Shown here: piece after piece, positions 21,450-32,009 of the stretch
How positions within the stretch are numbered: position 1 is the stretch's first letter
How the letters are laid out: each line of letters opens with the position of its first letter
From: Mya arenaria
Taxonomy: Eukaryota; Mollusca; Bivalvia; Myida; Myidae
DNA length: 64,000 nt
Assembly (NCBI RefSeq): GCF_026914265.1
Contig: NC_069136.1
Location: forward strand, 32,449,368 to 32,513,367
Direction of reading: 5' to 3'
The notes under the pieces: model-generated
What the model was told of the DNA's origin: nothing
The model's database searches: none
What the model saw: the letters and a program-made list of their open reading frames with translations, nothing else
Made by a program: the position numbers and the translations under genes

Positions 21450-22001
21450 CCGTCTGATTAGGCAAAGTTCATGGATTGGGAATGAAAAGTAGGTGGAATA
21501 TTCCTATATTAACATGTAATATTGCTGCAGAAAAATGGACCGTTATGAACGTTGGATATAAGTTTGAGTTTGTTTGGAATTATTTGAAATAAAAGTTTTT
21601 TTATATAGAGTAACATTTGTAATAGTTTCTATGAATTTGAAAATAAAAAGATATGGCTCTGGACAGCATAAATATGTGATGAACAAACGGGCCAATGGAC
21701 AGACAAAATCAAACAGATATCCCCCTTATGATACCTTTAGTTGGACAGGGGAAAAACTGTCCATAAATATAAGCCTTTAATTGATTTGACCTAGTGACCT
21801 AGTTTTTGACCCCATGCGACCCACATTTATAAGCAGTCGAGATCTTATCAAGGGGGACATTCTGACCAAGTTTAAACATCATCTAATTCGTACCACAATA
21901 TGGAACAGGACAAAACAGGGTGACGGAAGGACGGACGGACAGAATGACGGACGAGCCAAAACAAGATCCCCCACCCGAAAGCTTCGATTAGGCAGGGGAT
22001 A
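21450..22001. mobile_element. Bivalve-type repeat with ATCCCC inverted ends
   Basis: Left atcccccgtctgattaggc and right cttcgattaggcaggggat are inverted relatives. The inner right part has 'gacctagtgacctagtttttgacc', 'catgcgacccacattt' and a gacggacggac microsatellite, all typical of a high-copy bivalve repeat. No coding content. Confidence 0.55.
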
Positions 22002-22139
22002 AAAAATCATGAATAGGAGCTTCATGTTGGTGATTATTGATTATAACCTATCATAATCGATTAAAATGTAAGTTGATGGAAGTAAATCATAAAATAAATA
22101 TATTCATTATCATGCATAATACAACCAATCACTACCATG

Positions 22140-22706
22140 AAATGGTTTCGGACAAGATTTTTTGAAGATTTCACCTTGTGACCTAATTTCTTATCACATG
22201 TGACCCAGTTTTCTATCTTTTTTTTATCGCATGTGACCCAGTTTTAAACATGTCAAAGAGTTCATCAAGAAAAACATTCTGATCACGTTTCACGAGTATT
22301 AGACCATACATAATGCCTCTAATGTGTTCCAAAGATTTGAGCTACTCAAATGACCCACTTTTATAAGCGGTCCATATTTCATCAAGGGGTACATCCTGAC
22401 CAAGTTTAAACATAATCTGACCAATCATTACCATGATATGGTTCCTGACAAGATTTTTCTTAGATTTGACCTAGTGACCTTATTTTAGATCATGTGACCC
22501 AGTTTTATAAATGTCCAAAGTTCATCAAGGAAAACATTTTAATTAAGTTTCATGAATATTTGACCATGTATAATGCCTCTAGTTTGTTCCAAAGATTTGA
22601 CCTAGTTTTTGACCCCATCTGGCCCACTTTTACAAGTGGTCGTGATTTGATCAAGGGGAACATTCTGACAATATCCCCCTCCCGAAACCTTCGATTCGGC
22701 GGGGAA
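22140..22706. repeat. Second member of the same repeat, internally repeated
   Basis: Blocks of 'tttgacctagtgacct', 'atgtgacccagtttt' and 'tcatcaaggggtacatyctgaccaag' recur two or three times, and the right end (ccttcgattcggcggggaat) matches the end of the neighbour at 22,001. The left end is not clear. Confidence 0.5.
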
Positions 22707-23100
22707 TAATAAAACTGGGTTTAATGTCACAAATTTCGTGTATGCAAACATTTGTGTCAAATATACTGTTATGCCTTTTAAAACTGCCTTAACGCAAACA
22801 TTTTTTTTCCACATTTACTTTGTGAAATGAAATTTAAAACTATGAATGTCTATATTTTAAAACGCATGTTTGTAAAGAATTTTAACAATTGTGTTATTAA
22901 CTTTAAGACCTGTTCAAGTTTTCACGACGCATAATATGAGTTGTGTACTAGTCGCCTTCAAGTATGGTGTTTATAGAACAAATATCAAGGAAACCAGAAC
23001 TTTTGTATATATTTGTGTAATGCATTCTTTTAAAAACCTAGGTCATTTGGGCATAATATTTCTCCATTTGTGAAATCGAATCCAATGGAGACCATTTGTA
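22707..23100. other. Stretch without recognised features
   Basis: AT-rich; no supported gene, repeat or RNA. 21,086-21,449 is likewise empty to my reading. Confidence 0.5.
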
Positions 23101-23143
23101 TATTTGCAGAAACTAGATATATAATCAAGGGAATATATATATA

Positions 23144-23150
23144 ATCAAGG

Positions 23151-23207
<57 letters not shown>
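23144..23207 (+). repeat. (TA)n microsatellite, left of the pogo-type element
   Basis: About 30 TA units follow two copies of 'atataatcaagggaatatat'. The run continues on the other side of the element at 30,705-30,727, so the element appears to have inserted within it. Confidence 0.95.
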
Positions 23208-23210
<3 letters not shown>

Positions 23211-23527
23211 TGGAAACTCATTAAACCGGATCTCCACAAAACCGGAATCCTCGGGATACCGGACATTTTTCAGAGTCCCGGTTTTCCCCTTCTATTTTCA
23301 ATGTAAAATAATCCCTATAAAACCGGAACCTCGGAATTCCGGACAAAAAATCAAGAAAATTTGTTAGTTGTCAACGAAATTTTACCTCACAAAACCGGAC
23401 TTATATTTGTTCAAACATGTCAAAATGATTTTGTGTATAGGAGGGATTTACAACTACGTCATTGCTTTCTGCTATGTGTACCACGTGGTACACAATTTCC
23501 AGGAAGGTCGTACAAGAAATGTAAACA

Positions 23528-24130
23528 ATGGCTACTTCTGATAAGGTTTCTGCAGTAACATTCACTAGAAATAATCTTCCTGGTGCAAAGTTTCTCTCAG
23601 AAGTCAATTGTTGAGATAAGTAATGGACACAGTGCTGCTGAGGTTTAACTTCATGTGGGAAAAGACCAGAACTAATTAACAGGTAAGCAAATTATGCAAT
23701 CTACTGTATGTATACATATGTTTACATTTAAGAAAACGTATAATATTGTGATAATGTGGTATGCTGTAGGTTCAACATATAAGATTTAGTCTAACAGCTG
23801 CATTGGAATTCTTTAATATATTGTAATATTGTTTCTAGCCCAGAATTGAGGTAAAATGCATATGAAATGGATATATATCAGTTGGTCAGAAACAGGTACA
23901 CTTTCTCTGTCTTATCATACAGCTGATCTTGTCTGTGTGTCCTTATGTGTATTTGTGAATAGATGACATCTAACCAGATACTAAATGTATAAAATAGGTT
24001 TCAATGTTTTATGATTAAGAAATTAATTGCATTTATTTTTTTCAGATGCAGTGCCTGTATTAAAGCTGGGGAAGACAAGGTCATCATTGTGCCAGTTGAT
24101 GACGGTTTATGCTACTTGAACTTTAAATGA
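23528..24130 (+). pseudogene. Broken two-exon ORF near the left end of the pogo-type element
   Basis: ATGGCTACTTCTGATAAGG opens a frame (MATSDKVSAVTFTRNNLPG...) that stops after 28 codons. Two other frames carry on to a strong donor (AACAG|gtaagc at 23,682). An acceptor (tttttttcag|ATGC) at 24,045 joins in phase to a last exon (24,046-24,130: CSACIKAGEDKVIIVPVDDG...) with a stop and an AATAAA at 24,192. The phase match and signals suggest a once-real small gene, now with two frame changes in exon 1. The Cys pattern could bind zinc; family not recognised. Confidence 0.35.
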
Positions 24131-24949
24131 ATCAATGAAAAACAGTCCACAATGTCATGATTTATACAATAGCTGGTACACACATAGTACAAATAAATAT
24201 ATATACATCGATGTGTTGTCAATACAGATATTAAAATGATACTAAATACATTCTTGTGTTTTGTTATAGAGTGTATGTATTAATTTCAATATGTCTCTGC
24301 ATGCCGCTTAAAAATGGTAAAATGTGCAATTGCACTTTGTTTTACTGAAGGATGTCTTAAATACCCCATCAGCAATTACTAATTCGCCAAGCTCTATGAT
24401 GTGCGCAAACTGTGAGGCTATGACCATGTCACTCTTGCTCTCTTTATCCACATCCGACAGAAATGTTATAGCACCAGAACTGGAATGCCCATAATACATC
24501 TCAAAGTTGCATTATTTGTGTACAAAGAATAAAAGATTAATATCATTTAGAAGCCGCTCATACGAGATATATTATCTTTGTTTTACAGTATTTTCCCCTA
24601 TCTCTTTTTGGACTCACTCGAGTGGAATCAGGTTCACAGCTGGTCGATGTATTTAAATTGAATTTGGATTAATGAAACATACAGTATTGTTAAGACCAAA
24701 CTTTACACCCTTGTGCACTAGGAGTGAACTACTAGTGAACAATTTGTGCACTATTGATAAACTAATGTAGTCTGTAGTTTATTTGATAAGCCAGTATTGA
24801 TTTTTCTGGTCCACTGAGATTGGCCTTACTATATTGATTTTATATCACTGATAAGATCTTTTCCTCTACCAGTTCATTTCAAAACTTGTGACAAATCTTT
24901 TAGTATTCACTGATGACTTTATGATGTAAAGCCATTGTACTAGGCTTAT

Positions 24950-25725
24950 AAGACAAGGGGTTTCTATATTTGTCAATTTTATTTTATTGTTGATAAAAAA
25001 AGAATATTACATTTCTTAAAATAAATACATTAAGTTTATTTGTAAGCCAATATTTTGAAACAGGAGTGTTATATAATATAATTATGTTACTATTATAACA
25101 TCTGAACAATTATGACAAGGGGATACATGTACTATATTTTTCAATTTTATTTTATTGTTGATAAAAAAGAATATTACATTTCTTAAAATAAATACAATAA
25201 GTTTATTTGAAAGCCAATATTTCGAAACAGGTGTGATATATAATATACTTGTGTCACTATTGTAACATCTGAACAATTATGACAATTTTTTGTAATTCAG
25301 ACAGTTGATTTAAGTCATTAAGTGATAACGAAATATTAATTCTGAATGCTTTGTATATACAGTTAACAGCACTATTTCTATTATAATATTTACAACACAT
25401 AATACTGTTTTGCTCCCTTAACAGACGTAAGCTAGAACAGATGAAATGTCAAATTTCTTCCCAACAACTCATCACAAGTACACTTTGTTTTTGTCCATAA
25501 CACGCACACACTCAGCCCACACCTGATGATGTAAATCATTTTTTCGGGCCAGTAACTAAAGAAAAGGGGACCCGTCATTTACTGGTCATATTTGTCAATT
25601 TTTAATTCTAATGCAGATGAAATAAAAATAAAACATTTCTTAAATAAATTATTTCTTAGCCAGTATTTTAAATAAGAGTGTTATAAATATAATTGTGATA
25701 CTATTGTAACATCCAAACAATTATG
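24950..25725 (+). repeat. Three copies of a ~165-bp AT-rich unit
   Basis: 'tcaattttattttattgttgataaaa' through 'gtaacatctgaacaattatgac' occurs at about 24,974-25,115 and again at 25,138-25,285 (period about 165), nearly identical. A more diverged third copy is at 25,592-25,725. Between the second and third lies unrelated sequence. Confidence 0.8.
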
Positions 25726-26450
25726 ATTTTTTTTGGTAATTCTAAATCCTACGTATAAAAGTGAACAGCACTATTATATATTCAAACTGTAAATACAAAA
25801 TCATTGTATCATTAATGATAAAAAAGTAAATGTGATTTAACAAAAGAAAAAATGCATGCGGTTGAAAAAAGATCTTGCCTTAATTAGAATTATTTAAAAA
25901 TAGTAGCTCAAGCTATTTTTCAGAATTTTTTACGTAACTATATTCACGATTTATTTCATTAACTTTCCATAAATAAACATCTTTAAAGCCTAGTTTTAGC
26001 ATTTGATACTGAATATATCTATTTATCTTTTTCTATAAAAATAGCACAAAGGGAATTGTCCTACCAAATGGCCAACTAACCAGGCATTAAAATTAATTGA
26101 ATATCAGCAAAATGATAAAATGCTTATTCATACTTTTGTAATGAGATTACCCATTGTAACAGTGTTAGCCCCAATAGGTCAGAGCCAATAAACAATACAC
26201 AGGAAGTATCAGGAACCCTGCTGTGATAACATTCAAAATGGCAAAAGATGAAATTATCCTATGCATTCAACCATTAACCAGTCATTACAATGAATATTAT
26301 TTCATATTAAACTTGCTATTTGATGTTAAAATACATGATATGCATGGTAAATATTAAATATCTCCACTCTTAATAATTTGATTAACAAATGATGAAAAGT
26401 GTCATGTAAGATGCAGAATAAGATTTACCAAAATTATATATGCATTTTAA

Positions 26451-26585
26451 TATTGGGGGGGGGGGGGTGATATCGTCCGTTTTTTCACTTAGACGGCGGG
26501 GCTATCTTCTGGTAGGGCTATGGTCCTAGGGGGTAATGTCTGGGGGGCGGGCAATCATCCGGGGGGATATTATCCGTACCTCGGT
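26451..26585 (+). repeat. G-rich degenerate ~20-bp tandem repeat
   Basis: A G14 run is followed by units of the form GGGGG-ctatNNTCCG: 'gatatcgtccg', 'ggctatcttctgg', 'gggctatggtcctag', 'gggggtaatgtctgg', 'gcgggcaatcatccgg', 'ggatattatccg'. Units are about 18-22 bases and diverged. Composition is strongly unlike the AT-rich surroundings. Confidence 0.75.
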
Positions 26586-27309
26586 TCTTATAAGGGTACC
26601 GAATTTAATTTGAAAGAAATGAGCATAAAACACGCTATCTCTACCTTATGAGACTATTGTAGACTACAGTAGTGTACAGTAAATATTTTAGCATTCATCA
26701 ATCATTTAATATTTTTTGCGCTTTCTGCTGTTAAATTCACGGTTATAATCTTGTTATCAGTAGTTAATATTTTCCATTAATGCCTTATTTAGTAGGTAGT
26801 TAATGGTTTATCAGTCAAAATTTATGTTTGTTATTCATGTGTATGTATTGATTTTGAATAAAAGTGTCACTTTAAGAAATAGTATTTTTATTTTATTATG
26901 CAGTTGCAACACAAAATATAATTAAAAATAACTATTTTCCATCTTTTATTAAAACATATTTGTTTGCATCTCTTCTCTAAAACAAAATTCGTAAAAATAT
27001 ATATTGAGTTTCCTTCAAAGGCCTAGTTTTAGGAATGGTTGTCATGTTAATTGTCTGCTGTGTATCCCTTGTTTATTGCACTAGTGTCATTGCAGGGGCC
27101 AATTTCCTGTGTAATTGTTTATTGGCTTGGGGCCATTCAGAGTTGACAACATTTAGAGTAGAAAATAGCATTAGCTCATTAATACACAACCACTTCTTGC
27201 ATAGCAAATGTATTAATGACTGATTGGGAGTAAATAATAAACAAAAAAAGTAAAAAGGGTTTTTTCCATTTAAGTTGTAAAATATAAATAATTTTAGTGG
27301 GATATTATA

Positions 27310-28342
27310 AACAAGAGGCCCAAAAGGGCCTATGCTCTACTGGCATGGCTTTTGTGGTCATATCAATCCAGAGCATGTATGTATGGGTAAAAGGCAACAG
27401 ACATATGGTTTATGTTTTGTGTTTGGCTTACCTGAAAACGTAGCACGTTCAACATCTGAGCCCAGAAAGTATTGTAAGCAGATTAGTTCCATGAACTATT
27501 TTAATATGTGCCAAGTAAAAGTCATCTGACAAAAAAAAAATGCTTTCAAAACTGTACTCATAGTAAAATTTTCTGTAGTTTTAAAAGTTAAAAAAAGTTG
27601 GTCAAAAGGTCAAAGTCAAGGGCATCCTAGGACAACATTGATCAATTTGAACAAACATTCACAAGCAATTGTACTGAGATGGATCCAACGAACACACAAA
27701 AAGATTTTTAAACCTTTCCAGATTTATGTTTACCAAACCTGTGAACCCTGGGTGTGGCCAGTAATGACACCAGGTGCATAACTTAAACATTCACAACCAA
27801 TTTTGTTAAGATGAATGCGCAAACTACAGAACTTAAAGCTAAAAAATGGCCTTTGGGCTTTCAACAAGAACAAGGCAGAGTAATTAAAAAAAATAAAAAA
27901 TAGAGAGCATTTCTTTAAAACTTTCATGGCCCATAATCTAGGCATTCATGGGCGGATCTGGCTGGTTTTCGAAAGGAACCGAGCTCTAATGGATATCTAG
28001 ATACTGTACAAGTTTCATTGAGATACAATAAAAACTGAAGACTGTATCGTGTTCACAACCAATTGTTTACAATCAATTGTTTACACAATAGCATTTTTTT
28101 TATACTATCAAGGGCCATAATCTAGGCATGCATGGGCGGATCTGGCTGGTTTTCGAAAGGAACCCAGCTCTAATGGATATCTAAATACTATACAAGTTTC
28201 ATTGAGATACAATCAAAACTGAAGACTGTATCGTGTTCACAAGCAATTGTTTACAGACGCACGAACGCACGACCGCACGGATGCACATACTACGTACACA
28301 TTACCATCGCATAAGCTCTTCTGGCCTTTGGCCAGTAGAGCT
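27310..28342 (+). mobile_element. Full-length-looking AGGCCCAAAAGGGCC-family repeat
   Basis: Starts acaagaggcccaaaagggcc and ends cctttggccagtagagctaa. The right-hand part contains two near-identical blocks ('ggcatgcatgggcggatctgg', 'aaaggaacc.agctctaatgg', 'aaaactgaagactgtatcgtg') about 190 bases apart, and a gcacgaacgcacgaccgcac microsatellite before the end. Non-coding. It lies inside the 4.6-kb nested element. Confidence 0.75.
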
Positions 28343-29250
28343 AATAATACTACTCATATTCTTATTCTAAAGCATTTGATAGTTAGCAGGAGGCAATAAA
28401 GATAAAAATCAATACACAGTGTACTATGGGGGGGGGGGGGGCTCTTAAAGAAGGCTTAAATTAGCCTTCAATGGATAGTATTTCCATAAATAATGGAGCA
28501 GCATAACCAATAATACAAAATGCCTAAAATATACGTTTATCTACTATGTGTATCAAATTAGAAATGCAATTAATAAATCTGGGTACAATGTAGAAAATAC
28601 ACTATAATATTTAATGGTGTACTTATTTGATGATCATTGCTGTCAGGCTGTCACCTTAAATCCGAACACATTTGTTAAACAAGAATAAACATAAATTGAA
28701 AGTTTCAGAAGAGTTGGAAGAAAATCTTTGTTAATATATCCTTTGAATGAATCAACAATGGCACAACAATTTCACAGTTTGAGCTTGGAACAATATATAA
28801 GGCGTGAACTTTGATAATTAACTATTACAAATAACGAACAACGTGTAATTATCACCTTGTGAAACTTTAAAGAAAGGCTCATGAACTCCTTTGAACGTTA
28901 TGTCATAAAAGTATTTGAAGATGAAACCCTTTTATTTAGAACCAAAGTTATATAATTAAAGCTATCAATTAATATGAAAATAATGCAATGCATATTTATA
29001 AAGAAAACAAAAACATTTAAATGTTTGACAAATTAACTTTATTTTATAAAACAACATCAATCATATAATTCTGTATTGTTAAAATGAAAGGTCAAAATTG
29101 ATTATAATTATTCTATAAAATAGTTTACATTAAAACATCTGTTGAAACTAAACACATCATTCTAAGTTTCACTGTAAAGATAGCATTTATTATAGACTGA
29201 AGAAGCCTTATCTGGTCAGCCCCTTGTCTCCATTTAGTCTTTCCCTTGTC
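28343..29250. other. AT-rich interior of the nested element
   Basis: A G14 run at about 28,428, otherwise AT-rich sequence with no supported gene, RNA or repeat. 25,726-26,450, 26,586-27,300 and 29,340-30,180 are likewise empty to my reading; a short plus-strand frame at 30,254-30,469 has no other support. Confidence 0.5.
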
Positions 29251-30704
29251 TTACCCTAGTGCACTACGAAGTGAACGGATAGTGAACACGATGTGCACTC
29301 ACTGTCAAGTTTGGTCTTAACAGTACTGTATGAGTAAGAATGTTCACACGTAATGGTCTTCCTTAATTATATAAGTCATCATGTATATGCATGCACACAT
29401 GTATATGGCACATTTCTTCCTGCAAGACTTGATCAATCTGAATATTGTGTTTCTGTAGTAAGGTGAGTTGAATGGCTGTTTGTCATACTGCAAGAGGGCC
29501 TTTGAAACTTCAATGTATTCTTTGATACAGATACCTCTTAGTGTTTAAGGCCTATCTGATTTCGGAATATTTATCAACCTATCGTAAAATCTTCAATATA
29601 TTGTAATCACCTTCAATAGTTCTAATAAAATTGTTTCTTATTTAATACCACAATAGCATGTAATATCAATACTTATTCAGTTATAAGGTTTCTATAAATT
29701 TAAGCAAAAAAAAACGAAAATATTTTTATTTTGAAAAAAAAATCTATCTGGCGAGATTACATTTAGTTTTCAAATTTCTGATGTATGAGTATATGTTCCA
29801 AGCGTAGGGTCTGTATGATCCTCATAAGGTCCTTTTCCTCTAACAAAATGTTTACTGCAATTGTATGTCCACCTTTTAATTTAGCAACTGTGAAATCCTC
29901 TTGACCACGCGCACATATTAACCCTATTCACTTAATTTTCATTTGTTTTAGGTTAAGGGAAAGGTATGAAATAAATATTTATTTTGTGTTATAACAAGTT
30001 TTGTTTTTTAAGAGATAATGGCTCCAAGTCCATACCCAATCCAGTGCAAATCTATGTTAAACAGAGGCCAGGTCGTACAAAGTTTGTACTACCTGTTACA
30101 GTTGCTATGGACTGTGCTTATCAGTAAATCTATTTTTAGCATATCGGCTGATTAGAAATCCCTCCTATAAGGAATTCGCGAATAGCGTGTCACTTTGTTT
30201 TGACAGCCGGTGCGTCGTTAAATATTGCACCCGTGTTAACTCGATAATCGATAATGATGATTGCGCTGTGGATTGACTGCCGCGCGATAATCAAACTTGT
30301 GAAAAGAAGATTGATTGAAACATTAGTTTGTTTGTTGCAGAAAATAAAGAACTTGAAACGGTTATTACGTGATCATTTTGGAGGGTTGTTTTATCTAAAG
30401 ACTTCTATGACTGAATCAAATAAGAGCGGTGCGTTAATTAAACTATCAAACATACTTAACAAGCATTAAATTACGCGAGTTGTTTTATTTTAAGACTTGG
30501 AAAAAAAGATGATTATAAAAACGCAGAAATGTTTATCACTTTTGCATGTGCTTTAACCATGTCTCAACCTCCGTCTAAATACCAACTACCAACTTCCCTT
30601 TAAAGGTTAACTCAGTTAATATTTTGAGTCAACTTACTCCGTACATCAAATCCTCACTTAACCGGAATCCTGGAAGCCCAGTCCGGTTTAATGAGTTTCC
30701 ACTG

Positions 30705-30727
30705 TATATATATATATATATATATAT
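30705..30727 (+). repeat. (TA)n microsatellite, right of the pogo-type element
   Basis: About eleven TA units immediately after the right inverted repeat, the continuation of the microsatellite at 23,144-23,207. Confidence 0.95.
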
Positions 30728-31250
30728 GCCATCTACTTTCTCATATGACCACATCTACTGGAATGTATGTCATAGACGTTGAAACAGTCAAGAGTGTTGC
30801 CATCTTCTTTCTCATATGATCACATCTACTGGTATGTATGTCATAGAAGTTGAAACAGTCAAGAGTGTTGCCATCTTCTTAGTCGAAACAGTCAAGAGTG
30901 TTGCCATCTACTTTCTCATATGATCACATCTACTGGAATGTATGTCATAGAAGTTGAAACAGTCAAGAGTGTTGCCATCTTCTTAGTCGAAACAGTCAAG
31001 AGTGTTGCCATCTACTTTCTCATATAATCACATGCATCTACTGGAATGTATGTCATAGAAGTTGAAACAGTCAAGAGTGTTGCCATCTTCTTAGTCGAAA
31101 CAGTTAAGAGTGTTGCCATCTACTTTCTCATATGATCACATCTACTGGAATGTATGTCATAGAAGTCGAAACAGTCAAGAGTGTTGCCATCTACTTTCTC
31201 ATATGATCACATTTACTGGAATGTATGTCATATAAGTCGAAACAGTAGAT
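30728..31250 (+). repeat. Composite minisatellite (long ~77-bp and short ~36-bp units)
   Basis: The long unit runs 'gccatctactttctcatatg' - 'atcacatctactggaatgta' - 'tgtcatagaagttgaaacag' - 'tcaagagtgtt'. The short unit is 'gccatcttcttagtcgaaac' - 'agtcaagagtgtt'. Order is mostly long, long, short, long, short, long, short, long, long. The short unit is an internal deletion of the long one. Units differ by single substitutions. Confidence 0.92.
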
Positions 31251-32009
31251 GGAACAAGATAATTCGGTACAAATCTTGCATATTTCTGAAGTACACAGTT
31301 TTATTGTCTCGCATAACATGAATATTACGTAAGTTTGAAATCAAATATTGTACATTATTTCTCAACATGTTTGGATGAAGCTTTACTGAACCTTCATCAA
31401 TTTTACAAATTGTAGCAGATCATAAGTATTTCGTATGCAATTGTTACAGACAACAGAATGGTATTTTGAACTATTTTCAAACAAAGGTAATTCACTTACA
31501 GGAAAAAACTGTTTATTGCTAAATATTCACATTATCATAATATGTACTATTCTATAGCAATCAAACTGAAAAATTCTGTTAAGTCTGTTTTAAATCATGA
31601 ATTTCTCACATATTCCTTTTGTTTCCTTAAATAATAAATGTGCAGAATATAAAGCCCAACAGATAATAATGCTAATCTGCTAGGGTTTGTGTTAAGAATG
31701 TGAGTTAAGTTCCTAAGCTACGTTATTTATTTTGTAATAAAAGCTTCTCAAATAAACACAATACAGATTTGGTTTACAAAAATAATAAACATCATCACAA
31801 CTTAGGCAAACAATATTTTATGAATATACTGCAAGTGTTCTTTCCAAACAGAACAACTTAAGTTAAAGTAACACAAAATCTTAAACAATCTGAATAAAAA
31901 AACAAAATCAGTTTGTCATACGAGTAAAAAAACAATCACTCCTCTTTTTACACATTTATAATGTTACAATTCCATGATTGTTCAATCTTAATTGAATACC
32001 ACATCACAT
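31251..32009. other. 3' flank/3' UTR region of the TTC14-like gene
   Basis: AT-rich, no ORF. On the minus strand an AATAAA at 31,731-31,726 lies about 280 bases after the stop codon and is a candidate polyadenylation signal for the gene ending at 32,010. Confidence 0.4.

Larger units (their letters stand above)
24678..29332. mobile_element. Nested element with 26-bp inverted ends (TGTTAAGACCAAACTT)
   Basis: catacagtattgttaagacc...tt at 24,678-24,703 is matched inverted at 29,307-29,332 with one mismatch. Just inside each end is a box of about 40 bases (gtgcacta..aagtgaac...tagtgaaca...tgtgcac) in the same orientation at both ends (24,712-24,752; 29,258-29,298). The 4.6 kb between is AT-rich with no recognisable transposase. 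It probably inserted into the pogo-type element, or the ends are its inner ends. Confidence 0.5.
23208..30704. mobile_element. Large (7.5 kb) pogo/Tigger-type DNA transposon candidate
   Basis: The 23 bases from 23,208 (CAGTGGAAACTCATTAAACC...) are matched perfectly, inverted, at 30,682-30,704. TA flanks each end, and both flanks are (TA)n. Subterminal 'aaaccgga' motifs repeat at the left (23,224, 23,238, 23,318, 23,393) and once or twice at the right. These ends fit pogo/Tigger elements of the Tc1/mariner superfamily, which target TA. No DDE or CENP-B-like transposase is recognisable. The interior is AT-rich and carries other elements (24,678-29,332; 27,310-28,342), so the original may have been much shorter. 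Two separate elements contributing one end each is the alternative. Confidence 0.65.

Noticed and set aside
23030-23266. 78-codon ORF with alternating Tyr/Ile
   Set aside because: Translation of the (TA)n microsatellite.
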